Below, piece by piece: positions 25,118 through 37,150 of a DNA stretch of 64,000 bases. Below the pieces are notes generated by a model. That model ran no database searches and was not told the origin of the DNA. It saw nothing but the letters and a program-made list of their open reading frames with translations. Location: positions 87,920,781 through 87,984,780 of the forward strand of contig NC_092859.1 of NCBI RefSeq assembly GCF_032062135.1, written 5' to 3'. Both the position numbers and the translations under genes were made by a program. The first letter of the stretch is position 1. Every line of letters begins with the position of its first letter. This DNA comes from Pyxicephalus adspersus. Taxonomy: Eukaryota; Chordata; Amphibia; Anura; Pyxicephalidae.

Positions 25118-27319
25118 AAAGTGTTGTAAGCTTACCTTCCACTACTTCCTTAAAAAATTAAAGAGAATCGAGGGGTTAGATTGGTTTATTTTAAAAAGGT
25201 TGCACTTTAATATTTTAAACGTATTTTATTTTAATGTATTAAATGTCTAAAGAACAGTTTATGCTTTATTTCTAGCACTCAGTGTCTCACTTCTATGTTT
25301 TTACCTGCTATAGTAGAAAGAAAAGGAGAAACTAAGAAGCAAATACAGAAAGTTTTAGTTTTGCACATCATACATGAGTCCCCTTGTGTTTTAAGAAAAT
25401 AGTATAACAGGCACATCAGGGCTACAAACTGGCATTCTACAACCACACCTTCCTATTTAGTACTACTTATGTCAAAGGTCATGCTTGCTAATAATGCAGA
25501 GTGTTATGGGACATGGAGTAAATGAATGCAAAAAATATATATATACTCTATTTTAGAAATGTTAAGTGTTTGTTATTTCACAGAGGTTAAAGTTCATGAT
25601 GAAACGCAAGTTTACTGAAACTATTCTGCATCAACATTTTTCTATAAAAAAGAATTTCAATTCATATGTTTCTAGCCTTCATGAGCAGAAGCCTACGCTT
25701 GTTACAGAAAACATTTGCTTAAAAGCAATGTTTTTAGTTATAACAAAACTGTGCATGATAATGATGCATAATTTTGCATCTACTTTTTACTGAGTATATA
25801 CTTAAAGGGAGACTTTCATATTTCTTGCATATTTTTTGTTTTGTTATGTTTAGTGCTACAAAATGTAGAAAAATTGCAGCCAACTAAATTAAGAGACTCA
25901 TCTCTGGATCTCCTAGCAGAAATGTGATTGTCTGTTTGGTCATCTAGGAGAAGCAGTCTAAAAGCATGCAGACACTGGTGGACTTTAATTTTTAAATTCC
26001 AGCAGGCATAGATATCACAAACATTTATTTTTAACACAAGTTGGTATGAATATTATAAAACTTAATGAAAAAAATGATTCTGTACATAAAGGATTTTTTC
26101 AGTCATCTTCATAAGTCTCTGTATTAAAAAATAAAAATACAAATACATTATTGTGTAACAATAAAAAAACATAATACTAGAAATATAGCATTGTCTACCA
26201 CTTGGAAGACTTGTAAGTGAGTAATAAGATCTTTATTTTGTACAAGGAGCTAGAATTCTGAAAAAGTCAACGGAAGGTAAAATATGTTTTAGACACAATC
26301 ACTAGACCTAAATTGGAAAATGTGTTTAAAAAATGTTATTAAACCTTTCAGGGCTGCGATTGATTAACCAAGGGTATCTTCTTTCACAAATGTGAGCGCT
26401 GCAAATTAATTGATAAGAGTGGATGATTATTCCTTTAAGAAAATGTTTCAAGGACATTAAGAGAAGACTCAGCTATCCCTTTACATTTTTAAATAAACAG
26501 GGGAAGATTTTCTATTTATCTTCTGAAAATACAAAATTTTATTTTTTTTTGATTTGCCTAATTAGAAAGAGAGATTCAGGGAAACTGTGTCTGCAAGGGA
26601 AGAAAAAAAAATACAAATGTAGATCAAGCTAATTCAGTAAATACTATGCTGACTTTAGCTAGAAAAAAAATTATTAGTGAAAGAATTAAGAGCAGCAATT
26701 CAACTGAGACCACATAACAAATAAAGGGACTAAGCCAAAAGGCATTCCAATAAAATACAATACTCATCATTTAAAAAATTTGGAAAAGCCTTCATCAGAC
26801 CTAGTGCCCCTTATAGGTGTAGCCTATTGAATGCCAAGCAATCCAGAGGTTATCCTTCAGCTCTTGCTCTTCAATGCTGAAAAGTTTTGCATTACATGGT
26901 TCAACCTATTTGGAGGCAATTTCAATGTACAGCGTGTATGAACCACGTTTCTGCCATGCCCTGATCAGACAGGATAGTAAAGAATGTTCTGGTTGGAAGA
27001 ATTGGCAGGAAGGAATGACCCCTTTATCTTTCCCTATAGATAAATATTGTCTATATAACATTTATATTTGTTATTCTGGTGTTTGATTGAATGTTTTATC
27101 ATGGTTTTAAAATTTTAAAGTTTAAGTTTAAAAATTACATTATTTTTTACATTTTTTAACCCCTAAACTCCTATTAATGTCAGTTCATACTATTATAGAC
27201 AGAATGTTAGAGAAATCCTATTGCTGTCTGACTTTTCTGCAAATTACAGTTACAAGACTGGACATGACAGCCAGATATGATGAAACTTCTTGGTCCTTGT
27301 GTTAAGAACTTGTGTTATC
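25118..27319. other. Intergenic, no gene seen
   Basis: AT-rich. Small frames (25566-25793, 26423-26632, 26874-27086) carry no recognisable motif. A weak inverted motif (ggatctcctagcag, catctaggagaagc) occurs near 25905-25960. Confidence 0.4.
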
Positions 27320-29028
27320 CTTGCAGGGGACAATACCAAACCTCCCAGTGCTTCTCCTGTACCTCTACCTAACAAATAGAGTGCTCCCAAAATGCATTAG
27401 TAGTTTTGTTTTTCAGCTTTCACCTGCTCACCTTTGCTTATTATTGTACTCATCTGGGCTTAAAAAAGGTTTTTAGTGTTCCATGTTTACTTCTACTGGT
27501 TTTAGTTATCTCCATTGGCATACTCTCCATAACATAATTGATAATATATATTTACCCATTAACCAGAGTGATTGACTGGTGCTGTCATAATGGATGCAAG
27601 CAATGGGTCCCTCTGGATCAAACTTTTAGTTTGATCCTGCTTATTATTCTGCCTTGGATGCAAACCATGGAAGGGACCGAGTTGAGGCACTACCCCCATA
27701 ATTGTGCCCACAAGGAAAATCTGTACAATGTACTTTAGTAAACCTAAAATCTCTACTCGACCATCCCCTCTTTTCCCAAATATTGGTTAATTCTACCCCA
27801 GGCCTGGAGGACCTGGCCTATGTCATTTTCAGTCCCGAGGTCTCAAAAGATTTTCTGACGTAAGGCGGATGGAGTACAGTTGAGGAACTTACTCCTCCAA
27901 ATCTACTTTTCCATTTAACATTATGTAGGGTACTATAAATGGCCCACTGTTTGCAGACACTGTTTCTGGGAAGCAGCTTTACAGGGCTACTGGTGCTCTT
28001 TGAAAATCTCTGTGTAGAAGAGGGGGAGGCGCGAAAAATGGTTGGGGATTTTTTGGAGTATGGGGAAATAAAATAAACACCTCCTTTACTCTAGAACAAA
28101 GGACTAAGATTATTGAACTTACCCAGGAATCTTCCATTAGTTGTAGAGCTCAGGAATTGGTTTATAATATTCTGTCTAGATTTGCACTATACGCCAGTTT
28201 ATTTACATAGAGTCTTTCCTGCTTTATCTGACACCTGCTGAAGGTGCGGCAGCTGAAGGGCAACTCTCGTACACATTAATGCCCCTGATTCATCAATAAA
28301 ATCCGCGCTCGCTGGAAGCGCGAAAGTACGCGCGGCCATCGATCGCGGTTTACCGCGGTCCGGACTCGAGTGTGCGCGTACACTCGCCTCACTGCCAGAC
28401 GGATTCCTGCCTTCATAATAATAAGCAATAGGGTAATCTGTGTGCCATTAGAAAGAATGATTTTTTAGGGGAACAGTGACTTTTAATGCAAGCTCGCCAG
28501 TGTAAAGCTGTCGGAGATGTGCGGCTCCGGCCGCGAGCTTTTTCAGTTGCTGAATAGCGCGATGGCGTACGATTTCGGATCGCGAATACGAATGCACGAG
28601 CGATAATCCGATTCTGCTTGATGAATCAGGGGCATTGTCTGGTCCTGCACTGTGCTGCATTTCTTTTGGGAAAGGGTTAGGAAAATTGTAATAAATTCAC
28701 AGATTCCCATTGCTCCTTATACCTATGCCCTCAATCTCTGCCCTTTCTCTTGTCAGCCTGATATGTCTGTCCATTATGTGGTCTTTCATTTAGGAGCAGG
28801 ATACCCTTTTGCCTCTTTTAGAGTCATGCTAAAGGTCCCCAAAACAGTTTGAGATGATGTTCTTGATCTGTGTAATTCTCTGCTTCTGGATGGTTACAAG
28901 ATGTTATACAGGTTAAGTATTGGGGTAACTGTGTTCCTCCTGCATATGTATGTTATTTATTGTGATGTCTAATTGTATTAATTTTGCATCCTCAGAAAAA
29001 ATACCTAAATAAAGAATGTTAAAAAAAA
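27320..29028 (+). mobile_element. L1/Tx1-type LINE, ORF2 3' end, broken
   Basis: This is a dead copy of the distal part of a non-LTR retrotransposon ORF2. The frame at 27538-27723 reads RVIDWCCHN then KQWVPLDQTFS, typical of the region after the reverse transcriptase in frog L1/Tx1 elements. Further on, with frameshifts and stops, come a cysteine-containing stretch ending TLVHI just before 28278 and, after the MITE, VWSCTVLHFFWERVRKI (about 28637-28690). The copy ends with an AATAAA-like signal and a short A run (about 29005-29028). It is 5'-truncated near 27320; the catalytic core is not recognisable. Interrupted by the MITE at 28281-28633. Confidence 0.75.
28281..28633. mobile_element. CpG-rich MITE, 353 bp, inserted in the L1 frame
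   Basis: Termini gcccctgattcatcaa and ttgatgaatcaggggc are perfect inverted copies. The interior is strikingly CpG-rich next to its AT-rich host (gcgcgaaagtacgcgcggcc, gatcgcggtttaccgcggtc). It separates the L1 codons for HI and VWSC, with att on both sides (28275-28277, 28634-28636) plus three extra bases on the left. Its ends match 21416 and 24275, so it looks like an internal-deletion derivative of that longer element. The minus frame at 28448-28660 is an artefact. Confidence 0.8.
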
Positions 29029-29391
29029 AGAGGCAGAAAGCTAAACAAGAAATTCATTATAAGTCTTAACAAACCAATATCCAGAGTAATCATTTATTTT
29101 TATTTTTTTATCTAAATAATTCTCAAATGAACAAATATAGTATGTATTTGATTTCTTGCCACACTCTTTCCTTATTTTTTTTATTTTTTATTTCTTGTAT
29201 TATCTTTTCTTTTCTTCTTGTCAGTATATGTGGTATGTTAAAAAAAACAAAAACAAAAACAAAAAAAACTAATGTGTATGGTATGTGTATAGGAAAATCC
29301 CATCCTATAATGATGATATTTTTAAAAGGTTGAAAGAAGTAACAGGTGTATATTAATAATATCTACCCTTAACACATTACACATTACCCTT

Positions 29392-29393
<2 letters not shown>

Positions 29394-29438
<45 letters not shown>
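29394..29438. repeat. AT microsatellite
   Basis: Pure (AT)n followed by an imperfect continuation to about 29458. Confidence 0.95.
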
Positions 29439-29441
<3 letters not shown>

Positions 29442-30420
29442 TATATATTTATATATAATTAGCAGAAATACAGAGCTACAAATGAAGATGTAGAATATAG
29501 AACTGTTGCAGCATAAGGCTAATAGAATTTGAATAGAATGTTTTGGCAGCTCTAGTAATTAGGATGAGCTTAAATGTGTATAGGGAAAACATATAAAGTT
29601 TAATTCTGCAACAGTTTTATACACAACCATTTTCAGAACATTAACAGAAATGAAATCATTTTAATATAAGGTTAGTATATTTGCAGATGTTAGACTTTGC
29701 ATTTGCAATAATTAAATCATTTACCAAAAGCAATAAAATAACATTTAATTATGATGGAGCTAAAAAAGATAGAAAACTATATTTTTCCAACAACTATGCT
29801 TAAATGTCTTTCCTTATTTTATTAAAAACAAAATGCTTTTCTCTGTTTACTGAGTTACCTCTTTAGTTGCCAGGGACATATCTCAGTGTCCGTGACATGT
29901 TTTTAGCAGCACTGGCTGCCGTAGTGGTCAGGACATTGCTCATCTTAATTCATTAAGCTATTGGCCTTGTGGTAGATATGGCTTAGGTATCAGTAATGAC
30001 AACCCATCCTATGTACAGGCATCAGGGCCTACCACCATGTGTCCCAGACATATGTGTTTAGCTGAAGTGTCTGGGACCTCTATGGAGGGTGTCAGATACA
30101 AAAGCAATTTGGGAGATGAACATCCTTCTATTCCCTAGCTGAACTGATCAAGCAATGTTTGTACTCAAAAAGCTTGAAAAGAGTACAGAGGTAAAATTTG
30201 TGGTCTAATATATCCATACTGAGATCCTGTCACCTGCACTAAGTTTATCAAAGAGTGCTATTCAGCCTCCTTGTGAACATTAACACTAATGCATGTGTTG
30301 CAACTGTGCATACGTCAAAAACAATAATGCTACACATATTAGGTGTCACTGCAATTGCTGTCAAGAAAAGAGATAATTTTAGGGCCCGAGCTCTTGGGTA
30401 ACTCAAAATTGATAAGCTAT
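29439..30420. other. Intergenic, no gene seen
   Basis: AT-rich, with no coding frame and no recognised repeat. Confidence 0.4.
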
Positions 30421-30660
30421 GAAAGTGGAACTAAATAAAGGACCAGAAAGGCGGTTAGAGCAGAATGGCAGGTGATGTCCCTGAAAGCAGCGCCAGAAAT
30501 CCGTCAATCCTGGCCTCCCCTATGGGTGCCAGGGATAGATGGACCCCCACGTGCCTGTGCAGGAGTTACGAGACCCCGGCTAGGCTTGGGTGGCTGAGAA
30601 GAGAAGCGCCTTGGGATGGAGCATGGACAGGTTAGTCCTAAGGTTTTGAAGTACTGCCTA
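30421..30660. mobile_element. Probable MITE fragment, family of 5367
   Basis: Begins gaaagtggaactaaataaag, resembling the ttaaagc-aaactaaac type of terminus at 5367. The GC-richer interior (gagaccccggctaggcttgg) and a minus-strand word, taacctgtccatgc, resemble the cttaccttt region of that family. The right end is uncertain. Confidence 0.4.
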
Positions 30661-31853
30661 TAGACAAACTACAGGTACTTTTTGTGGAACCATATAATTT
30701 TACTGTTTGACATATTGTGTATCTATTTACTGAACACAACCACATCTTATATATTCTACATTAAAAAAAGGGGAGTGATATATTGTGTTTCCACTAAATA
30801 TCATTGAAAATATTTTTTACTAAATATTTGGGTTTAAGTTTCATAATAAGTTATTTCATAGTAAGCATTCTAGAAAATAAATAAAACATTTGGGGATTTT
30901 AAGTGCAACTAAAATGTATCATTTGTGCTAAAAATGTATAAAATGGCTCCTGGTTTCAAAAGAGTTAAGGGGTTATTAAAGAATTCTTCTAGGCTTCTAA
31001 AAGCTTGTAAATAAAATACAAAAATTATTGTATATGTACACATAGACAATATAATTAATAAAAACAGACATATGGACAGGCAGAAGGATAGATAGATAGT
31101 TTATACTCCATAAATTACTTTCCAGATGTTTTTCTAAATTGGTAGTTAACCTTGGCTTAGATATGTGTAATGTAAGTACATAAAAACAAAAATAGAAATA
31201 ACCTTTTATAAACAATATTTTCTTCTACTGCTATAAATTAAAAACTCAGTTAAAAAAATAAACAAGTTTATATCAATACATTCACTTGATGTTAAACATA
31301 AATGTACATTGGATAAGGTAATAGAATATTATTGACAGACTCAGGTACATGTACTGATTTTATTAAAAGCTTCCATGCTTGCTGGCTTTAAAATTGTAGT
31401 TTCAGCTCTTTAAGATGTGTTATTTAATTTCATAGAGTAAAAACTATTAATCCATTGACATTTTGTCTCCAAATTATAAGCACTTATAAAATGCGAACAG
31501 ATGCATATATTATATTATACTAAATTCTACTAAATATTGCCCTTGTGTCATTAAACTTTCTACAAGACATTGAGGAACCAGATGGTTTAGAAGTTAGATT
31601 TTACCTTGTTATGATAGGATGGTTTATTGGGCTTTTGAGAAATTTTAAATAAAATTTTCTAAGACTTTTATATCCTAAACTTTGTTTCGGTAAGCTATCT
31701 TTTTTTTGTATTCTTTTTTGTTACCACCTGTGGGACACTGAAAAGGAAAAACAATGACTTCGAGCTGAGTTTTAAAAGGGAAATTTACAAAGATCTGATA
31801 TTTGAGAAATGAGTACCTGCAAAAAGTTTAATGATCTGCACACTTGCTTTAGT
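30661..31853. other. Intergenic, no gene seen
   Basis: AT-rich, with no recognisable gene or repeat end. The minus frame at 30997-31215 appears to be chance. Confidence 0.4.
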
Positions 31854-32140
31854 CATTATTATTATTATTACCGGCATATTACGCAACACTGTGCAAAGCC
31901 CATAGTCATGTCACTAGCTGTCCCTCAAAGGGGCCCACAATCCAATGTCTCTACCATAATCATATGTCTTTAATACATTCTATGATCAATTTGGAGAAGC
32001 CAAGTAACGTAAGTGAATGTTTTTGCATGTACCCAGAAGAAAGAAGAAAGCCACACAGGGAGAACATGCAAACTCCCCCTGGCCTAGATTCAAACCTGGG
32101 ATCTAGCTGTGCAAAAGCAAGAGTCCTAACCACTGAGCCA
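31854..32140 (-). mobile_element. tRNA-derived SINE, nearly full length
   Basis: The plus strand starts with an ATT microsatellite and the tail (ccggcatattacgcaacact), then cactagctgtccctcaaagg, and ends with the reversed tRNA-like head (cctaaccactgagcca at 32125-32140). The head has A-box and B-box-like words on the minus strand. The last dozen bases of the head are missing. Its 3' tail matches the L2-type LINE tail in this window. Confidence 0.8.
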
Positions 32141-32172
32141 TTTATTATAAACTATGTTGGTATTATATAGAG

Positions 32173-32392
32173 CAGTGATTTTCAACCAGTGTGCCCTGAG
32201 AAATCTTCAGGTGTACCATGGAAATGGAAATTACCACTGTCGAGTGTCTGTGCCGTAGTGACTGGCAGAGTAATGTAAAAGACAAGAGAATTAGCTATAG
32301 AGTGTCATTTTGTAACATTTTTAAATTGTGGTGTGCTGCAGGATTTTTCAATGTAAAAAAGTGCCATGGCTCAAAAAAGGTTGAAAACACTG
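32173..32392. mobile_element. hAT-type MITE, 220 bp, perfect target duplication
   Basis: Inverted ends cagtgattttcaacc and ggttgaaaacactg, with one difference. The octamer atatagag is repeated exactly on both sides (32165-32172 and 32393-32400). No coding capacity. Its family differs from the MITE at 7612, but length and target octamer are nearly the same. The frame at 32218-32418 is an artefact. Confidence 0.9.
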
Positions 32393-32634
32393 ATATAGAG
32401 TGTATGTTTATGTTATGAAGAGTGCAATGGGAGATGCCAGAACTAGCAAATCTAGGGGAAAATATCTAAAACTTCTAGGTGCAGAAAAATAGTGGCAGAA
32501 CCTGTGTCATTTTTGTGGAGATAACAATGCCTTTGCTACAAAATTACTTATTGCACAAATTGGTCATTTTTGATTAATGGACAAATAACCAATAGAAGTT
32601 GGAATTCTGTAACACAAGTAACTTGGTTAGCACT

Positions 32635-32851
32635 GGGCCTGATGTAATAAAGATCTCCACGGCTTGAGAAGATACACTTTCATCAGTGAACCTGGGTTAT
32701 TCAGCAAACCTAGAATGGATCTGGTCCAGAATTGAAAACATTTGCTAACAAATAGCAAATTACTTTTAAGAAATCTATTTTGTTGGATCATCTAAGTACA
32801 CTGATGAAAGTGCATCTTCTTCAGCCTTGGAAAGCTTTATTAAAGCAGGCT
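32635..32851. mobile_element. Foldback MITE, copy B
   Basis: Matches copy A (17572) closely through aagatacactttcatcagtg, ggatctggtccagaattga and gctaacaaatagcaaat. Ends gggcctgatg and aagcaggc. The right half has drifted more than the left. Confidence 0.85.
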
Positions 32852-33661
32852 TAATAAATCTGGCAACTGAAAATATTAAGAAAACGTGTAATATTAGCTC
32901 ATACAACTAGTCACACAAGTCAAACTAACCTGCCAACACTGTTAAAATAATATTACTGACAATTATTGAATATGGACAGAATACTGGAATTCTTTGTCAC
33001 TAGATAGATTTACATTATTGAGAATAGGTAATGTGCCCTATAAAAAAGAACAGGTCTTTACAATTACTAGTAATTGTTTCTGTTTCACAATAGTTCATAT
33101 CATGTTCATATTATAAAGCTAAAGCGTTATACTGAAAATGTCACTGATTAACCAGAATCCTGCAATCATAGCATCATGCTAATGAGTAATAATCACTGTA
33201 ACAACAGTTGCATATCTTACTTATGTTACATTTGTGTTATTATTTAGTCAATAAATGAGCCATAGAAAATGTCAGTGTTTAACGTCTTTGGAAAGCCTAC
33301 AGACATGCTTTACTTTTATCCTGCACTGTATATTCTATTACTCATTTTAAAAAAATAACCAAAAAATATAATTGACTTTTAAAGTATTGCACATGTAAGT
33401 GTGATGTGTTTCTGATATTTATATATTTCTGTAAACACAAGCAAAATTTTGAGTATTACATGGTTCATTTGATAGTCATTGGAATTTTAGTCTTTATTTT
33501 ATCACAAGGACAATTTTTTTTTCAGTAGGCATTAAAGTTTATCTAAACTCAATCACTAAAATATTATATATGACACATTTTAACATTTTAATTTTAAGTT
33601 TTCATCTTTCCTAAATTAGTTGCTTTCATTAAAATAATTCCTGGTGATCCCACAATGGTAC
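32852..33661. other. Intergenic, no gene seen
   Basis: AT-rich, no gene and no recognised repeat. Confidence 0.4.
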
Positions 33662-33664
33662 TTA

Positions 33665-34018
33665 GGCTGGGTCTACATGGATGTTTTTAGAAACGCATGT
33701 AAACGTTCCTATTGCGTTTATATGCATTTTTATGCACTTTTATTAGCGTTTTAAAGCCTTTAAAATGATGGAAAATGCCTATGCCGCGTTTTTCGGTAGT
33801 GTTTATCCACATTTACCTATGTTTTCTTGCGTTTTTGGGCATTTTCCAGTGTTTTAATTTTTTAAATGTTGCAAGCAATGTTTAAGATAAATGTCATTAA
33901 TATGCCTCAATAAAATGTCCTGGTATAGATTAACCCATTGTTATGCATGGCGATTTCAAACAAGGGCTTTAAAAGCCTCAGGGTAAAAGCTGGGGAAACA
34001 GCCCGTGTAGACTAAGCC
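33665..34018. mobile_element. TTA-flanked MITE, 354 bp
   Basis: Ends ggctgggtctacatgg (33665) and ccgtgtagactaagcc (34018) are inverted copies with about three mismatches in 16. TTA flanks both sides (33662-33664 and 34019-34021), consistent with a Harbinger-like 3-bp duplication. The interior has repeated gcgttt- and gcattt-type words and no coding frame. Confidence 0.65.
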
Positions 34019-34021
34019 TTA

Positions 34022-35810
34022 TTTAGACATGTACTGCTATAAGGTGACAACTTTTTCCTAATCCTGCTCCTTCAACTAATCCCGCCACCCTATCACATGT
34101 ATTCCTGGATACCACTGTCAATATCAGAAAGTCCAGAACAATTATATGCTGACGAAACTACTGCAGGTAAATGTAGATAGAAAATTCTGAACATGCCCAG
34201 TAGAAAGTAGCAGCAGGATTATAATCAAAACAGAAAAAATGGTTAAATTAATACTTTAGTGAATATAATCAAAAACATTTAGTCAGTGGTGTATAACATA
34301 CAGTGGCTAAGTGGTTTTACCAAAACAAGAATGGATCAAAAATTTCCATTAGGAACTCTTGATGTCTAAAATAGTAAATATTTCAAATGAAGATTTTGTC
34401 CAATATCTTGCTGTGTCTGCGGGACAAGAAATAGAAAGGAAATGGGACATGGATAGCAAAAAAAAATATTAAATAAAAAACATTCATAGGTGGCAACTAC
34501 TTCTTATTCAACTTCTACAATGTACTATTTATCAGTACCTTTCCTTACAATATAGGCCAAGTACACACATTTTTTTGACACTGGCCAAATAGGGAAAAGA
34601 GACTGTTCACTTAGCAAAGTGATAAATCGCTCTGCAAATAAACTTTCACTTAGCTTAGTCTTTGGTTAGCTCAAACTTTACCAACATTAGTTTTTGGACT
34701 CATATTTATATATTATACATTACCCCAAATGTATTTATTCCCTTTTAGGCTATGCAAAGCATTTTTAACATCTGCACATGAAGACTGAACAGATTTCTTG
34801 CACAGTGGCTATTTTAGGACATCATTCTATCTCTAATTTAAACAATATACATTAATTATAGCATCATGATTTATTCTACATTAAGCATCATCAGCTCCTA
34901 AACCAGAAAAGATATGCTTATAAATATGATAGCTTTACAAGTTTCTACCTTATAATTTGGAAGATTCCTATACTTTGAGTAAGTTCTAAGATACCATGAA
35001 ATATGTATGTGTAATTTTTTAATCATGCATCTACTGTACTTGATTGATCAGAATTAGGAGGAAATATCTAGCAGCTGTATTGAGGCCCACATGGTCAATC
35101 CATGTTCCTACCCCTTTGCACCTTTGTTTAAGGTCACCATTTTTTGGATTTTTGAAGATTGGGTTCATTTCTTAGATAAACTACAGAGCCACCATTGGGG
35201 TTCCAATAATCCACCTGCTGTTTTTAGCTTATTTTTTGTAACTCATCATGCTTCCACTCTAACAAAGATAAAATCAGACGAGCTGAACAACCATTTTGAT
35301 TATATATTCAAATTCCATCACCAGTAATTCCACCTGTTTCTAAGAAATTTGCATATACATAACCCTCTCTAAATAGATCTTCCTACTTGATCAGTGATAT
35401 TTGACAAACACTTCACTTGTAACACATCCTGAAAATCTCATCCCATGTCCCACAAAATACTGTCATGTGTTAACTAAAAAACATAAAAATGGAATAAAAT
35501 GTTATGCTACATTCTACCAAATATCATCCTTAATCCCACATAAACTGCATCCCAAAAAAGTAAGATCATTTTTCCCACAAAATCGTAATAAAATACATGA
35601 AAGGACAGGAAAATTGACTAGATCACAACGTAAAATCAAACAAGGAAAAAAAATAATTCAGCTAATACATCTATTTTCTGGTATGTTGTAGTAAATTCTG
35701 ATCCCCAAACAACATCAGCTGATTGCAACTGGAGCACTAACAGTATTTTATATTGACAATGAAAACTGCTCACTGAAAAAAATGCAATTAGGACAGATGT
35801 TTGGCTGGTG

Positions 35811-35812
<2 letters not shown>
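34022..35812. other. Intergenic, with one MITE fragment
   Basis: At 34600-34680 a fragment starting gactgttcacttagcaaagt matches the MITE at 15488. The word beginning aatgcaattaggacagatgt at 35783 is shared with the repeat at 19576. Frames at 35091-35327 and 35401-35691 are not recognisable proteins. Confidence 0.45.

Positions 35813-35852
<40 letters not shown>
35813..35852. repeat. AT microsatellite
   Basis: Pure (AT)n of about 40 bp. A minus frame with tyrosine/isoleucine alternation is due to this run. Confidence 0.95.
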
Positions 35853-35854
<2 letters not shown>

Positions 35855-35937
35855 CAAAAAAGAAAAAAGAAATAACCCAAATGCTTAAAAGTCCCAACAG
35901 AAATGTTAACCAGCAATATTCAGGTTAACAAACAAGT

Positions 35938-37150
35938 ATTATTATTATAATTATTATTATTATTATTATTATTAATAAACAGGATTTATATAGCGCCAAC
36001 ATATTACGCAGCGCTGTACATTAAATAGAAATTGCAAATGATAGACTAATACAGACTGATATGGGAGGAGAGGACCCTGCCCCAAAGAGCTTACAATCTA
36101 GTAGGTGGGGGAATTTACACACAATAGGATGGGAGATATGTAGTGGTGGAAAGTATTGATGGTTTCAAAAGACAGAAGAAGATGTGTAGGCAAGTTTGAA
36201 AAAATGTGTAGGAGCTAGCCAAATAGGAAGTGGAAGACCATTCCAGAGAGTTGGGGCAGCTCTGAAGAAGTCTTGTATCCGTGCGTGTGATGAGGATATG
36301 AGTGAGGAAGTCATTAGTAGGTCATTGGAGGAGCGGAGGGAGCGGCTGGGGGAGTATTTTTCTACCAGGTCAGAAATGTAAGTGGGACAATAACCGTGGA
36401 GGGATTTGAAGGCAAAGCACAGGAGCTTGAATTTGATTCTAACGTGAAATTGAAGCCAATAAAGGGATCTGCAAAGGGATGCAGGAGAAGAGGAGCGGAG
36501 GGAAGGATGGATGAGTCTGGCTGCAGCGTTCATAATAGATTGTAGAAGAGAGAGTCGGGTTAGTGGAATACCAGAGAGGAGGAGGTGTCAGTAGTCCAGA
36601 CAAGAGATGATAAGAGTGTGTACAAGTAGTTTGGTTGTCTCAGGGGACAGGTAGGGGCGGAGATGTTGCATAGGTGTAAGTGACAGGACCTAGAAATGTT
36701 CTGAATATGGGGGTAAATGAGAGGGCAGAGTCAAAGGTGTCACCAAGACAACGTGCCTGAGGGGAGGGCCGAAAAACAGTGTTGTTAACAGTAATATATA
36801 TGTCAGGGGGAGATATCGAATTTGAGAGGGGGATGATGAGTTCTGTTTTATCCAGGTTGAGTTTCAAAGATTGGTCAGGCATCTCTGATGATATGGCCGA
36901 CAGGCAGCATGAGACCTTATCCAGGACTGAGGGAGACAGGTCAGCAGTGGACAGATAGATTTGAGTGTCATCAGCATACAGATGGTACTGAAAGCAAAAG
37001 GAGGATATGAGACTACCGAGAGAGTAAACAGAGAAAAGAGAACCGGTCCAAGGACTGACCCTTGGGGAACACTAGCAGGAAAGAGAGTGGGTGAGGAGGA
37101 GTTACCAATTTAAAGAAACTTGAAAGGAGCAGTCAGACAGATAGGAAGCA
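35938..37150 (-). mobile_element. L2-type LINE, 5'-truncated, broken reverse transcriptase
   Basis: A non-LTR retrotransposon on the minus strand. In element order it shows [16 protein letters not shown] (37067-37020), the catalytic YADD box in [10 protein letters not shown] (about 36978-36949) in a shifted frame, then [15 protein letters not shown] with [13 protein letters not shown] (36882-36640), and the C-terminal part NAAARLIHP, LYWLQFHVRIKFKLLCF, APTLWNGLPLP (36533-36165). At least two frameshifts separate these blocks, so it is a pseudogene. The 5' endonuclease part is missing. The 3' untranslated end (gtacagcgctgcgtaatatg, then ggcgctatataaatcctg) closes with an ATT microsatellite tail. 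CR1-clade relatives share these motifs, so L2 is the likely rather than certain clade. Confidence 0.85.
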
